From the NCBI GenBank assembly GCA_944380765.1, contig CALWIO010000002.1, positions 115,149-179,148 on the forward strand: a DNA stretch of 64,000 bases. Reading direction: 5' to 3'. The notes under the pieces are model-generated. The model was not told the DNA's origin, made no database searches, and was given only the letters and a program-made list of their open reading frames with translations. This DNA comes from an uncultured Clostridia bacterium (GTDB lineage: Bacteria; Bacillota; Clostridia; Oscillospirales; Acutalibacteraceae). The position numbers and the translations under genes are program-made. This document shows positions 1 through 8,904 of this stretch, one piece after another (within the stretch, counting starts at the first letter, position 1; each line of letters starts with the position of its first letter).

Positions 1-467
1 GGAAAATCAGAACCGAGGAAGACGCTATTTTAAGAAAAAAAAGCCGCACGGTAGAAAAATTTGACGAAAGGCTTTTTGAACTTTTGGACGATATGGCAGA
101 AACTATGAAGAGCGCAGACGGAGTCGGACTTGCCGCCGTGCAGGTCGGAGTTTTAAGAAGAGCGGTAGTAATTGATGTGGGCGACGGACTTATTGAACTT
201 ATCAATCCCGAAATTCTTGAAGAAGAGGGCGTTCAGTGCTCATTGGAGGGCTGTCTTTCTCTTCCCGGCAAGCAAGGCTACACACTCCGCCCGAAAACGG
301 TAAAAGTAAAGGCGCAGAACAGAAACGGCAACTGGTGCGTTTATAAGGGAAGCGATTTAAAAGCAAAGGCTTTCTGCCATGAAATTGACCACCTTGACGG
401 AATTATTTATACCGATAAACTCGCAAATCAGGAAGAAATTGATAAATACGGCGAAACGGAAGAGTGA
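1..467 (+). CDS. def: Peptide deformylase, 5'-truncated by the window edge
   Basis: Removes the N-formyl group from nascent proteins in the cytoplasm. The reading frame is open from base 3 and reads KIRTEED..VLR-like sequence typical of the family N-terminus, so only a few residues lie before the window. All three family motifs are visible: GVGLAAVQVG (motif 1, with Val where Pro is usual), EGCLSLP (motif 2, metal-ligand Cys) and HEIDHLDG (motif 3, HExxH metal site). The gene ends 4 bases before fmt, which adds the formyl group this enzyme later removes, and this is the classical def-fmt pairing. A TTG at 84 could start a shorter protein, but that would discard conserved N-terminal residues, so I treat the gene as partial. 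Confidence 0.96.
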   Translation, partial: KIRTEEDAILRKKSRTVEKFDERLFELLDDMAETMKSADGVGLAAVQVGVLRRAVVIDVGDGLIELINPEILEEEGVQCSLEGCLSLPGKQGYTLRPKTVKVKAQNRNGNWCVYKGSDLKAKAFCHEIDHLDGIIYTDKLANQEEIDKYGETEE

Positions 468-471
468 TTAT

Positions 472-1404
472 ATGAGAATTATTTTTATGGGAACGCCTGA
501 TTTTGCCGTTCCGTGTCTTAAAGCGCTTGTTGAAAGCGGAGAGGAAGTCGCGGGTGTTTTCACTCAGCCCGACAAGCCGAAAGGCAGAACTATGCAGTTG
601 ACTCCTCCGCCCGTAAAAGTTTGCGCTGAAAAATACGGCATTCCGGTATTTCAGCCGCGTACTATGAAAGACTTAAAGCCGCTGGAAACAATAAATTCTC
701 TTAACGCAGAGCTTATTATAGTTGTGGCTTACGGCAAAATACTGCCGCCTGAAATTCTTTCAAGCGTAAAATACGGCTGTATTAACATACACGCTTCGCT
801 TTTGCCGAAACTGCGCGGAGCCGCCCCTATTCAGTGGAGCATTATAAACGGTGAAAAGGTGACCGGCGTTACTTCAATGCAGATGGACGCCGGAATAGAT
901 ACCGGAGATATGCTTTTGAGCAAGACGGTTGAAATAGATGAGAATATAAACGCCGGCGAGCTTCATGATATTTTGTCAAAGATGGGCGCGGAAGTTCTTG
1001 TTGACACAATTAAAATGCTTAAAGAGGGGAAATTAAAGCCTGAAAAGCAGGACGGCGCCCATTCAAGCTACGCGCCGATACTGTCAAAAGAGCTTTCGCC
1101 CGTTGACTTTACAAAAAGCGCGTCAGAAGTTCACAATAAAATAAGAGGGCTGAACCCATGGCCGGTCGCTCTTACTTCAATAAACGGCAAAAATGTCAAA
1201 ATATATAAATCCAGAATTTTAAAAGAAAAATTTACGGGAAATCCCGGAGAAATCGTGGATAATAATAAAAGATTAGCCGTTATGTGCGGCGACGGCGCCG
1301 CTGTTGAAATTTTAGAGCTTCAACAGGAGGGCAAAAAAAGAACAGACGCCGCGAATTACCTTCTCGGACACAAAACTGAAATCGGCCAGAAGCTGGGAGA
1401 TTGA
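472..1404 (+). CDS. fmt: Methionyl-tRNA formyltransferase
   Basis: Transfers a formyl group from 10-formyltetrahydrofolate to Met-tRNAi for translation initiation. The protein is 310 aa, the normal family length. It starts MRIIFMGTPDFAVP and carries the catalytic Asn105/His107 in CINIHASLLPKLRGAAPI and Asp143 in AGIDTGD; the smaller C-terminal anticodon-domain-like part follows after about residue 205. The reading frame extends upstream to 379 inside def, but the ATG at 472 begins the conserved N-terminus and lies 4 bases after the def stop. It is followed 3 bases later by a membrane Zn peptidase gene, in one operon. Confidence 0.97.
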   Translation: MRIIFMGTPDFAVPCLKALVESGEEVAGVFTQPDKPKGRTMQLTPPPVKVCAEKYGIPVFQPRTMKDLKPLETINSLNAELIIVVAYGKILPPEILSSVKYGCINIHASLLPKLRGAAPIQWSIINGEKVTGVTSMQMDAGIDTGDMLLSKTVEIDENINAGELHDILSKMGAEVLVDTIKMLKEGKLKPEKQDGAHSSYAPILSKELSPVDFTKSASEVHNKIRGLNPWPVALTSINGKNVKIYKSRILKEKFTGNPGEIVDNNKRLAVMCGDGAAVEILELQQEGKKRTDAANYLLGHKTEIGQKLGD

Positions 1405-1407
1405 TTT

Positions 1408-2112
1408 ATGAGTTATTTTTCTTTTTATTATTTATCGCAGTATTACTATATTATCCTTGTTTTACCCATGATAATTTTTTCTCTTGTCGCGTCGGCAAGA
1501 GTTAATTCTGCGTTTAAAAAATATTCGTCGGTTTATTCCGCGAGAAGACTCACGGGTGCGCAGGCGGCTTTTGAAATATTGCGTTATTACGGGATAACCA
1601 ATGTGCAAATTGAGCGTGTTTCGGGCAATTTAACCGACCACTATGACCCGCGGACTAATGTAATCAGGCTTTCCGACAAGGTGCATGACTCAACTTCCGT
1701 AGCGGCAATCGGGGTTGCCTGTCACGAGGCGGGACACGCGGCTCAGTACGCAAACGGCTATATCCCGATAAAAATAAGAAATCTTGTCTTTCCTGTTGCT
1801 TCGCTCGGCTCAAAGGCCGGAATACCTTTGGCGCTTATAGGATTTTTTATAAATTCCGAATTTCTCGCTGTAATCGGAGTCGTGTTTTTTTCTTTTGCCG
1901 TTTTGTTTCAGCTTGTAACATTACCGGTCGAGTTTAACGCGAGTTCAAGGGCGCTCAGCGTAATATCGGCTACCGATATATTAAGCGATGAGGAGAAAAA
2001 AGGCGCTTCTAAGGTGCTGCGAGCCGCCGCTATGACTTATATTGCCGCGCTCGCTGTCAGTCTTGCGAACCTGTTAAGACTGATTTTAATGATAAACAGG
2101 CGCAGGGATTGA
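1408..2112 (+). CDS. Membrane zinc metallopeptidase (YugP / Zn_peptidase_2 family)
   Basis: Predicted integral membrane metallopeptidase of 234 aa. It has an N-terminal hydrophobic helix (about residues 9-30), the zinc-binding HEAGHAAQYANG motif near residue 110, and two or three further hydrophobic segments after the active site, the usual YugP layout. The substrate is unknown. It sits between fmt and rsmB with gaps of 3 bases and 1 base, so it is co-transcribed with the translation genes. B. subtilis has no gene at this point, but clostridia often carry this peptidase here. The function is inferred from the motif and topology only. Confidence 0.88.
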   Translation: MSYFSFYYLSQYYYIILVLPMIIFSLVASARVNSAFKKYSSVYSARRLTGAQAAFEILRYYGITNVQIERVSGNLTDHYDPRTNVIRLSDKVHDSTSVAAIGVACHEAGHAAQYANGYIPIKIRNLVFPVASLGSKAGIPLALIGFFINSEFLAVIGVVFFSFAVLFQLVTLPVEFNASSRALSVISATDILSDEEKKGASKVLRAAAMTYIAALAVSLANLLRLILMINRRRD

Positions 2113-2113
2113 T

Positions 2114-3397
2114 ATGGACGACAGATTTTTAGCCTATAAAATATTAAGCAAAATCGAGCACGATAAGGCTTATTCCAATATTGCGCTTGACGCCGTACTG
2201 AGCGCAAATAACGCCGATTACGCGCCGTTTGTCAGCGCGGTTGTTTACGGAGTAATTGAAAGAAAAATTACTCTTGATTACATACTTTCTCAGTATTTAA
2301 AACAGCCCTTGAAAAAGCTGAATCCGCAGGTGCTTACTGTTTTGAGAATGGGCATCTATCAGCTTAAATATATGGACAAAGTTCCAGCCCGCGCGGCTGT
2401 CAACGAGAGCGTAATCCTCGTAAAAAAGATAAAATGCGCTTATTCGGCGTCTCTTGTCAATTCCGTACTCAGAAAAATTTCAGCAGATGATTTTTCTTTT
2501 CCAGAAACAGGCGACAGAATTTACGATATGAGCGTCAAATATTCCTGCCCGGAGGCGCTTGTTAAAAGCTACGCTGACGATTACGGCTTTACAGACGCTG
2601 AGGGAATACTTGAAAGCTCGCTTGGCGCGGCGCCTGTCTGCCTGCGGGTCAACACCTTAAAAATCTCCGCGGAAGATTTAATAAAACTCCTTGAAAATGA
2701 AGGCGTTTGCTGTGATTTGTGCGATATTCCCGACTGCCTTACAGTCATGGGAGGAAAAGCCGTTCACAAAACGCAGGCTTACGCTCAGGGACTTTTTCAT
2801 GTACAGGACAAGGCTTCGCAGATATGCGTTCAAAAGCTCTGCCCCAAACCCGGAGAAACCGTGATTGATATGTGCGCTTCGCCCGGCGGCAAGTCTTTTA
2901 CCATGGCGCAGTATATGAATAATACCGGAAAAATCATATCGGTTGACCTGTATGAACACCGGGTTAATCTTATTAAAAGCGGAGCAGTCCGTCTGGGGAT
3001 TAGCATAATTGAGGGCATTACCGGCGATTCATCTGTTTTTAATCCCTCTTTTCCGGCAGCCGATAAAATCCTGTGCGATGTGCCTTGCAGCGGTATGGGC
3101 GTTATACGCAGAAAACCTGAGATAAGGTATAAGAATTTGGGATTTATTGACAAATTGTGCGAATTGCAATATAATATTTTAAAATGTGCAGCCGGTTATT
3201 TAAAACCCGGCGGAGCGCTTGTATATTCAACTTGTTCCCTTTGTAAAAAAGAAAATCAGAGTGTGTGCGACAGATTTTTAAACTCTGAATCCGGTTTTAC
3301 AAAAGCCGAATTGTCCGGTGATGACGGATATTTGACCCTGATGCCGCATAAAAACGGTACCGACGGTTTCTTTATTGCAAAGTTTATAAAAGGATAG
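2114..3397 (+). CDS. rsmB: 16S rRNA (cytosine-C5)-methyltransferase RsmB
   Basis: Methylates C967 (E. coli numbering) of 16S rRNA using S-adenosylmethionine. The protein is 427 aa, the full family length. An N-terminal NusB-like RNA-binding domain (about residues 1-130, with RAAVNESV) is followed by a Rossmann methyltransferase domain. That domain has the SAM motif CASPGGKS, the DVPCSGMG motif and the catalytic-cysteine motif YSTCSL. It starts 1 base after the preceding peptidase gene and is followed by rlmN after 4 bases, pairing two rRNA-modifying enzymes as in B. subtilis. Confidence 0.95.
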   Translation: MDDRFLAYKILSKIEHDKAYSNIALDAVLSANNADYAPFVSAVVYGVIERKITLDYILSQYLKQPLKKLNPQVLTVLRMGIYQLKYMDKVPARAAVNESVILVKKIKCAYSASLVNSVLRKISADDFSFPETGDRIYDMSVKYSCPEALVKSYADDYGFTDAEGILESSLGAAPVCLRVNTLKISAEDLIKLLENEGVCCDLCDIPDCLTVMGGKAVHKTQAYAQGLFHVQDKASQICVQKLCPKPGETVIDMCASPGGKSFTMAQYMNNTGKIISVDLYEHRVNLIKSGAVRLGISIIEGITGDSSVFNPSFPAADKILCDVPCSGMGVIRRKPEIRYKNLGFIDKLCELQYNILKCAAGYLKPGGALVYSTCSLCKKENQSVCDRFLNSESGFTKAELSGDDGYLTLMPHKNGTDGFFIAKFIKG

Positions 3398-3401
3398 TTA
3401 T

Positions 3402-4436
3402 ATGAATTGTGATATTCGCTCATTGAGTTATGAAGAACTCGCGGCTGAAACTGAGTCGCTTGGTTACCCCCGTTTCAGAGCCGCGCAGATTTTTTCATGG
3501 CTTCACAATAAAACCGTTATATCATTTGACGAGATGACTGACCTTTCCAAACCGGTAAGGGAACAGTTAAAAGAGAAATACACGCTTCAGAACTGTGAAA
3601 CAGAAACTAAGCTGGTTTCAAAAATAGACGGTACGGTAAAGTATCTTTTTAAACTGCATGACGGAGAGTTTGTTGAAAGCGTAGTAATGAAGTACAAATA
3701 CGGCTGTTCAATCTGTATTTCCACCCAGGTAGGGTGCAAAATGGGCTGCAAATTCTGCGCTTCCGCAATCGGCGGTTTTGTAAGAAATATGACTCCCGGC
3801 GAGATGCTGTCCGAGATTTATACGGCTCAACGTGACTTGAATGTAAAAATAAATCATATAGTTTTAATGGGGACCGGCGAGCCTCTTGATAATTTCGACA
3901 ATGTAGTGAAATTTTTGGGACTTATTACCGATGAAAAAGGGCAAAATATCAGCATGAGGCACGTTTCCCTTTCTACCTGCGGAGTTGTTCCCAAAATTTA
4001 TGAGCTTGCCGATAAAAAGCTTGGGCTCACTTTGTCGGTTTCCCTTCACGCGCCGAACAATGTTATCCGTTCTTTGTCAATGCCGATAAATAATAAGTAC
4101 GATATTGACGAGCTTCTTGACGCTTGTAAATATTATACCGCTAATACCGGCAGGCGGATTTCTTTTGAATACGCTATGATTAAGGATTTAAACGACAGCG
4201 ATGAGTGCGCCCGGGAACTGGCGCAGAGGCTGTCAGGTATGCTGTGCCATGTGAACCTTATACCCGTAAACAGTGTAAGGGAGCGCAGTTATAAAAAGAG
4301 CTCGGTTGACCGTCAGAAACGGTTTATTGATATACTTGCCGCAAAAGGAATTACGGCTACTGTGCGCCGTACACTCGGCAGCGATATTAACGCGTCCTGC
4401 GGTCAATTGCGGGCATCAAAAAGAAACAGTGGGTGA
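3402..4436 (+). CDS. rlmN: 23S rRNA/tRNA adenine-C2 methyltransferase RlmN
   Basis: Radical SAM enzyme that methylates C2 of A2503 in 23S rRNA, and A37 of some tRNAs. At 344 aa it is of normal length. The [4Fe-4S] cluster motif CxxxCxxC is seen in GCKMGCKFCAS, the SAM-binding GTGEPL follows, and the C-terminal cysteine that forms the methylated intermediate is in INASCGQL. It starts 4 bases after rsmB and ends 4 bases before the phosphatase gene. The methylation is known to affect susceptibility to peptidyl-transferase antibiotics, so this is the housekeeping paralogue of Cfr. Confidence 0.96.
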   Translation: MNCDIRSLSYEELAAETESLGYPRFRAAQIFSWLHNKTVISFDEMTDLSKPVREQLKEKYTLQNCETETKLVSKIDGTVKYLFKLHDGEFVESVVMKYKYGCSICISTQVGCKMGCKFCASAIGGFVRNMTPGEMLSEIYTAQRDLNVKINHIVLMGTGEPLDNFDNVVKFLGLITDEKGQNISMRHVSLSTCGVVPKIYELADKKLGLTLSVSLHAPNNVIRSLSMPINNKYDIDELLDACKYYTANTGRRISFEYAMIKDLNDSDECARELAQRLSGMLCHVNLIPVNSVRERSYKKSSVDRQKRFIDILAAKGITATVRRTLGSDINASCGQLRASKRNSG

Positions 4437-4440
4437 GATT

Positions 4441-5169
4441 TTGAAGATTGTTGCAAAAACCGACATCGGCTTGCAGAGGGAAAGCAATCAGGATTCCTAC
4501 GCAGCCGGAGAACTTCCCGGCTCTGTCGCATGGGCAGTCGTTTGCGACGGCATGGGCGGAGCTGCCGGCGGGAATTTCGCAAGCACAACTGCGGTCAAAA
4601 TAATATCCGAAAAAATTTCTTCGTCATACCGTTCGGGTATGAGAATAAGCTCAATTAAAAATATGCTTATTTCAGCTATTACCGCCGCTAATATCAGCGT
4701 CTATGACATCAGCAGGGCTAACCCGGAGCTGAGCGGCATGGGTACCACGGTTGTGGCCGCGATAGTAGCTGAGTCAAGCGTATGCGTGGCTCACGCCGGC
4801 GATTCAAGAGCGTACATTCTCTCCGGCGGAAAGTTAAGGCAAATTACAAAAGACCACTCAATAGTTCAGGAGATGGTTGACCACGGCAGGCTGACGCCGG
4901 ACGAGGCAAAAGACGATCCCCGAAAAAATCTTATTACCAGAGCTTTGGGTGTAAACGAAAATCTTCGCATTGATTTTTGTGAGGAAACTATCGGTAATGA
5001 CGATGTTTTGCTCATCTGTACCGACGGACTCACCAATTATGTTGAGGACAATGAGATTTGCGATTTAACCTCTGACGGTAAATTTTATGAATATGCCGAA
5101 AGACTTGTAAGCCGAGCCAACGAAAACGGCGGCGGCGATAATATAACGGTTGTAACGGTTTCTTTTTGA
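4441..5169 (+). CDS. prpC: PP2C-type protein serine/threonine phosphatase (PrpC/Stp)
   Basis: Metal-dependent phosphatase expected to reverse phosphorylation by the kinase encoded immediately downstream. I place the start at the TTG at 4441, which gives 242 aa beginning LKIVAKTDIGLQRESNQDS. This is the conserved PP2C opening, 4 bases after the rlmN stop and just behind GGTGAG. PP2C motifs are present: RESNQDS, VCDGMGG (metal-binding Asp), AHAGDSRAY, LTRALG-like ITRALG, and CTDGLTNYV plus GGGDNITVV near the C-terminus. The phosphatase-kinase order is as in B. subtilis prpC-prkC, a pair linked to wall sensing and spore germination. Confidence 0.95.
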   Translation: MKIVAKTDIGLQRESNQDSYAAGELPGSVAWAVVCDGMGGAAGGNFASTTAVKIISEKISSSYRSGMRISSIKNMLISAITAANISVYDISRANPELSGMGTTVVAAIVAESSVCVAHAGDSRAYILSGGKLRQITKDHSIVQEMVDHGRLTPDEAKDDPRKNLITRALGVNENLRIDFCEETIGNDDVLLICTDGLTNYVEDNEICDLTSDGKFYEYAERLVSRANENGGGDNITVVTVSF

Positions 5170-5189
5170 CCGTTTGAAAGGAGTCAGTT

Positions 5190-7346
5190 ATGGATAATTT
5201 TTGCGGAAAACGCCTTGACGGCAGATATGAAATAAGAGAAATAATCGGCGTGGGCGGCATGGCTGTTGTTTATAAGGCCTACGACAATATTGACGACAGA
5301 ATTGTCGCCATAAAGATTTTAAAGGACGAGTATCTCACAAACGAGGAGTTTAAACGCCGCTTTAAAAACGAATCCAAAGCGATAGCCGTGCTTTCGCACC
5401 CCAATATTGTAAGGGTTTACAATGTCAGCTTTGGCGACAGAATTCAATATATTGTTATGGAGTATGTTGACGGCATAACTCTTAAAGAATATATTGAGCA
5501 GCAAAAAGTTATTAACTGGAAAGAAGCCGTACATTTTGTAGGACAGATTCTTGCGGCGTTGCAGCACGCTCACGATAAGGGCATTGTCCATCAGGATATC
5601 AAGCCGCAGAACATTATGCTTTTGCAGGACGGCACAATTAAAGTTACCGATTTCGGTATTGCACGATTCAGCCGTATGGATAACAATACAACTTCCGAAA
5701 ACGCTATCGGCTCGGTTCACTATATCAGCCCCGAGCAGGCGCGCGGCGAAATGACTGACGATAAGGCGGACATATATTCAGTCGGCGTTGTAATGTACGA
5801 AATGCTTACAGGCCAGCTACCGTTCCAGTCGGACAGCGCTGTTTCAATAGCCCTTATGCAGCTTCAACAGGAACCCAGAAGACCGCGCGAGTTAGTCCCG
5901 ACAATTCCTTTGGGCCTTGAACAGATTACAATGCGCGCAATGCAGAAAAACCCGAATGACAGGTATCAGTCGGCAGCTGAAATGCTTATGGATATAAATG
6001 AATTTAAGCGCAATCCCTCGATTAAGTTCAACTATACCTATTTTGTTGACAAAGAGCCTACAAAATATGTCAGAAGCGGCGAGCCGATACAGGGCGGACA
6101 AAACAGCGCAAGGCGCTCTGAGGAAGCCGAGGCTGAAAGAAAAAAGACTATAAACAAGTCAACCGCCATTATGATGGGCGCTGTTGCCGGTCTTGTTGTT
6201 CTTGTAATCGTAATTGTTTCAATTCTTGCTGCGCTTGGCAACAGAAAAATTGAAGTGCCTAATTTTATAAATCTCAATTATGCCCAGGATATAGCGAATA
6301 ATGACGATTACAAAGATTTTGAGTTTAAGCTCGTTTATGATGAGGACGCTGTTTCCGGCGATAACGAGGGCGATGTAGTTGATCAGGATCCCAAAGCCAG
6401 CGAAAAGGTTAAGAAGGGCTCAACTATCACACTTACTATTGCCGGCTCCGGTGCGGAGACTATTGTAATTGACAGTTCAATTCTCACTATGACTGAACAG
6501 CAGGCGAAGGATTATCTTATAGAAAAAGGTCTTGTTCCCAACAAGCCCTTGCTTGAATATTCAGATTCAGTAACTCCGGGTATGGTTATAAGGACCGACC
6601 CGGCTGTGGGATCAAGCGTTCAGATAGGCTCGCTTGTAACGCTGTATATTGCTACCGATGAGAAAGAAACAACAAAAGTTCCGGACCTTTACGGCTGCGA
6701 GCGTTCTCTCGCTGAGCAAATGCTTAAAGCCAGCAATCTTGAAGTCGGCGAGGTGACCGAGGTTGACAGTGACCTTGAAAAGGGACTTGTTGTTTCGCAA
6801 AGCGTTGAAAAGGACACTTCCGTACCGGTCGGCTCAAAAATAGACTTTGAAATAAGTTCCGGCGTTCCCAGCGAATCTTCGGTTGATATAACAGTAACTC
6901 TCCCGTCAACGCAGAAATCCGGAGTCCTTAAAATATATATCAACAACGAGCTGTTCCTGACCTCAGGCGAGCTTCTTCTTGACGGAGCTTCCAAGACTTA
7001 CACCCTCAAAGGCAGCGGTTTCTCAAACACCTATAAGGTTGTTATCGACGATTCAACCGTATTGCAGGAGGGCAAGGTTGATTTCACCAAAAAGCCGGCT
7101 GTCGTAAGCGATGTTATAAATTATGAGGAAACCGTGCTTTTAATTGATGTCGTTAACAAGACAAGGGACGAGGCCGTAAGCCAGCTCAAAACCGCGGGAT
7201 TTACCAATATCGAAGTTGTAGAAGTGTCAAGCAACGATGTTGCGGCAGGCTTAGTCGTAAGCCAGAATCCTGCCGCTGACGGAGTCAAGCAGGTTTCCAA
7301 GAGCACTAAAATTGTTCTTGAAGTAAGTACCGGCCCGGCGGCATAA
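5190..7346 (+). CDS. prkC: Membrane Ser/Thr kinase with PASTA repeats (PrkC/Stk1)
   Basis: Hanks-type receptor kinase of 718 aa that senses peptidoglycan fragments or lipid II through extracellular PASTA repeats. The cytoplasmic kinase domain spans about residues 10-270, with a glycine loop GVGGMAVV (20-27), catalytic Lys42 in VAIK, DFG in VTDFGIAR, and GSVHYISPEQ. A single membrane helix lies at about 326-349. Three PASTA repeats follow from about 352 to 565, then a region of about 80 residues that does not look like PASTA, then a final PASTA at the C-terminus. The catalytic loop reads HQDIKPQN, so Gln135 replaces the Arg of the usual HRD. The start follows AAAGGAG by 8 bases. Confidence 0.95.
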   Translation: MDNFCGKRLDGRYEIREIIGVGGMAVVYKAYDNIDDRIVAIKILKDEYLTNEEFKRRFKNESKAIAVLSHPNIVRVYNVSFGDRIQYIVMEYVDGITLKEYIEQQKVINWKEAVHFVGQILAALQHAHDKGIVHQDIKPQNIMLLQDGTIKVTDFGIARFSRMDNNTTSENAIGSVHYISPEQARGEMTDDKADIYSVGVVMYEMLTGQLPFQSDSAVSIALMQLQQEPRRPRELVPTIPLGLEQITMRAMQKNPNDRYQSAAEMLMDINEFKRNPSIKFNYTYFVDKEPTKYVRSGEPIQGGQNSARRSEEAEAERKKTINKSTAIMMGAVAGLVVLVIVIVSILAALGNRKIEVPNFINLNYAQDIANNDDYKDFEFKLVYDEDAVSGDNEGDVVDQDPKASEKVKKGSTITLTIAGSGAETIVIDSSILTMTEQQAKDYLIEKGLVPNKPLLEYSDSVTPGMVIRTDPAVGSSVQIGSLVTLYIATDEKETTKVPDLYGCERSLAEQMLKASNLEVGEVTEVDSDLEKGLVVSQSVEKDTSVPVGSKIDFEISSGVPSESSVDITVTLPSTQKSGVLKIYINNELFLTSGELLLDGASKTYTLKGSGFSNTYKVVIDDSTVLQEGKVDFTKKPAVVSDVINYEETVLLIDVVNKTRDEAVSQLKTAGFTNIEVVEVSSNDVAAGLVVSQNPAADGVKQVSKSTKIVLEVSTGPAA

Positions 7347-7349
7347 GCT

Positions 7350-8225
7350 ATGAAAATTACTGACGGAATAATTATAAAAGGAATCGGTGGCTTCTATTAT
7401 GTAGAGGCCGCCGATAAAGTATATGAGTGCAAGGCGAGGGGAGTTTTCCGTAAAAACAAAATTACCCCTCTTGTCGGCGACAGAGCGGACATAACAATAA
7501 ACGATAACGCGGAAAACACCATTGACGGAATTTCAGAGCGTAAAAATTCGCTTAACCGTCCTCCGGTTGCAAATATTGACAATCTGTTGATTGTGGTTTC
7601 AACAGTTGAACCTAAGCCGAACTTCCTTGTGATTGACAAATTAACGGCAGTTGCGGAAAACAAGCGTATCGAGCCGGTTATCATTATTTCTAAAAATGAT
7701 TTAAAAGACGGAAGCGGCATATCGGATATTTACCGTAAAGCTGGATTTATGGTTTTCTCATCAAACGACGAATCTGACCTTTTAAAAATCAAGTCGGTTA
7801 TGAAGGGTAAAATCAACGCTTTAACAGGCAATTCCGGAGTGGGAAAGTCAACGCTTATCAACCGCCTTGAACCCTCTGTAAAGCTTTCCACAGGCGAAAT
7901 AAGCGCAAAACTCGGAAGGGGACGGCACACCACCCGGCAGGCTGAGCTTTTTAAGATTTGCTCAGGCTATGTTATTGATACGCCCGGCTTTTCGTCCTTT
8001 GAGCTTGGCGGTGACGAAGCTATAAAAAAAGACGACCTGCAATACTGTTTCAGAGAGTTTTTGCCTTTTATAGGAACTTGCAGGTTTTCAACTTGTTCGC
8101 ATGTGAAAGATAAAGGCTGTAAAATATGTGAAGCGGTTGAAGAAGGCTTAATTGAAAAATCAAGGCATGAAAACTATTGCGTCTTGTATGAACAGGCGAA
8201 GAACTTAAAGGAGTGGGAGCTGTGA
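7350..8225 (+). CDS. rsgA: Ribosome small-subunit-dependent GTPase A
   Basis: Circularly permuted GTPase that helps mature the 30S subunit; 291 aa. An N-terminal OB-fold is followed by the permuted GTPase order: G4 (SKND, where NKxD is commonest), then G1 GNSGVGKST, then G3 DTPGFSSF. A C-terminal zinc-binding segment follows, CRFSTCSHVKDKGC. It begins 3 bases after prkC, and its stop overlaps the start of thiN by 4 bases (GTGA). The prkC-rsgA adjacency is conserved in Firmicutes; PrkC phosphorylates this GTPase in B. subtilis. Confidence 0.96.
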   Translation: MKITDGIIIKGIGGFYYVEAADKVYECKARGVFRKNKITPLVGDRADITINDNAENTIDGISERKNSLNRPPVANIDNLLIVVSTVEPKPNFLVIDKLTAVAENKRIEPVIIISKNDLKDGSGISDIYRKAGFMVFSSNDESDLLKIKSVMKGKINALTGNSGVGKSTLINRLEPSVKLSTGEISAKLGRGRHTTRQAELFKICSGYVIDTPGFSSFELGGDEAIKKDDLQYCFREFLPFIGTCRFSTCSHVKDKGCKICEAVEEGLIEKSRHENYCVLYEQAKNLKEWEL

Positions 8226-8848
8226 ATAATCGCTGTGTAATAGTCGGCGGCGGCGATTGCTCCCCGGGATTTTTAAAGTCGGTACTGCGCGGTGACGATT
8301 ACATTATCTGCGCCGACAGCGGCTATGACAAACTTAAAGAATGTGATTTTTCGCCCTCGCTTATTGTCGGCGATTTTGATTCTCTTGTTTCCGATTTACC
8401 TCGTAACATACCGGTTTTGCGCCTGCCCGTTGAAAAAGATGTAACCGACACCGAATCGGCGCTGAATGAAGGAATTAAAAAAGGCTTTACTTCTTTTCTT
8501 ATCCTCGGCGGCACCGGCGGAAGATTTGAGCATACTTACGCTAATATTATTCTTCTCGCTCAAACATGTATGCGTGGATATCGCTGTGTAATGGCGGATG
8601 AAAAACACAATTTTTACTGCATACATAATTCCCGCATTGAACTTGCTCGCCGTGAAAGCACGCAGATTTCCGTGTTCGCTTTCGGCGAAGAGGCTTTAAA
8701 TGTCTCCGAAACGGGATTTCATTATGAGCTGAACGGCTATAATTTATCTCCCTTTGAACTCTTGGGTGTGAGCAACGATATAACCGCCGAAAAAGGCGTT
8801 ATTTCGGTGGAAAAAGGAACTTTGATTGTGATAGAAACACAGTTGTAA
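8222..8848 (+). CDS. thiN: Thiamine pyrophosphokinase
   Basis: Converts thiamine to thiamine diphosphate with ATP; 208 aa. It shows the family's catalytic-domain motifs: ICADSGYDKL near the N-terminus, LIVGDFDSL, EKDVTDTESAL and GGTGGRFEH, with a C-terminal thiamine-binding beta domain. I place the start at the GTG at 8222, overlapping the rsgA stop by 4 bases, because an AAGGAG sits 8 bases upstream. The in-frame GTG at 8213 lies inside that ribosome-binding site. B. subtilis carries rpe between rsgA and thiN, but here the two genes touch. Confidence 0.93.
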   Translation: MNNRCVIVGGGDCSPGFLKSVLRGDDYIICADSGYDKLKECDFSPSLIVGDFDSLVSDLPRNIPVLRLPVEKDVTDTESALNEGIKKGFTSFLILGGTGGRFEHTYANIILLAQTCMRGYRCVMADEKHNFYCIHNSRIELARRESTQISVFAFGEEALNVSETGFHYELNGYNLSPFELLGVSNDITAEKGVISVEKGTLIVIETQL

Positions 8849-8873
8849 CACAAAACAGTCCCCGGCGTATAAT
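8843..8873 (+). promoter_or_regulatory. Possible promoter for the microprotein and spoVM
   Basis: A TATAAT box lies at 8868-8873, with TTGTAA at 8843-8848 (spacer 19, longer than ideal). It lies 32 bases before the 48-codon gene. The box is also part of an imperfect hairpin (CCCCG/CGGGG outer stem, TGTATT/AATACA inner stem, 8860-8897). Known spoVM genes use the mother-cell factor sigma-E, but I cannot match its consensus convincingly here. Confidence 0.35.
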
Positions 8874-8904
8874 GTATTGAAAATACATTTGCGGGGGCGT
8901 TTTT

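Noticed and set aside
8860..8897. Imperfect hairpin after thiN as a terminator
   Set aside because: The stem is broken by an asymmetric internal loop and overlaps a -10 box and ribosome-binding site, so its role is unclear.
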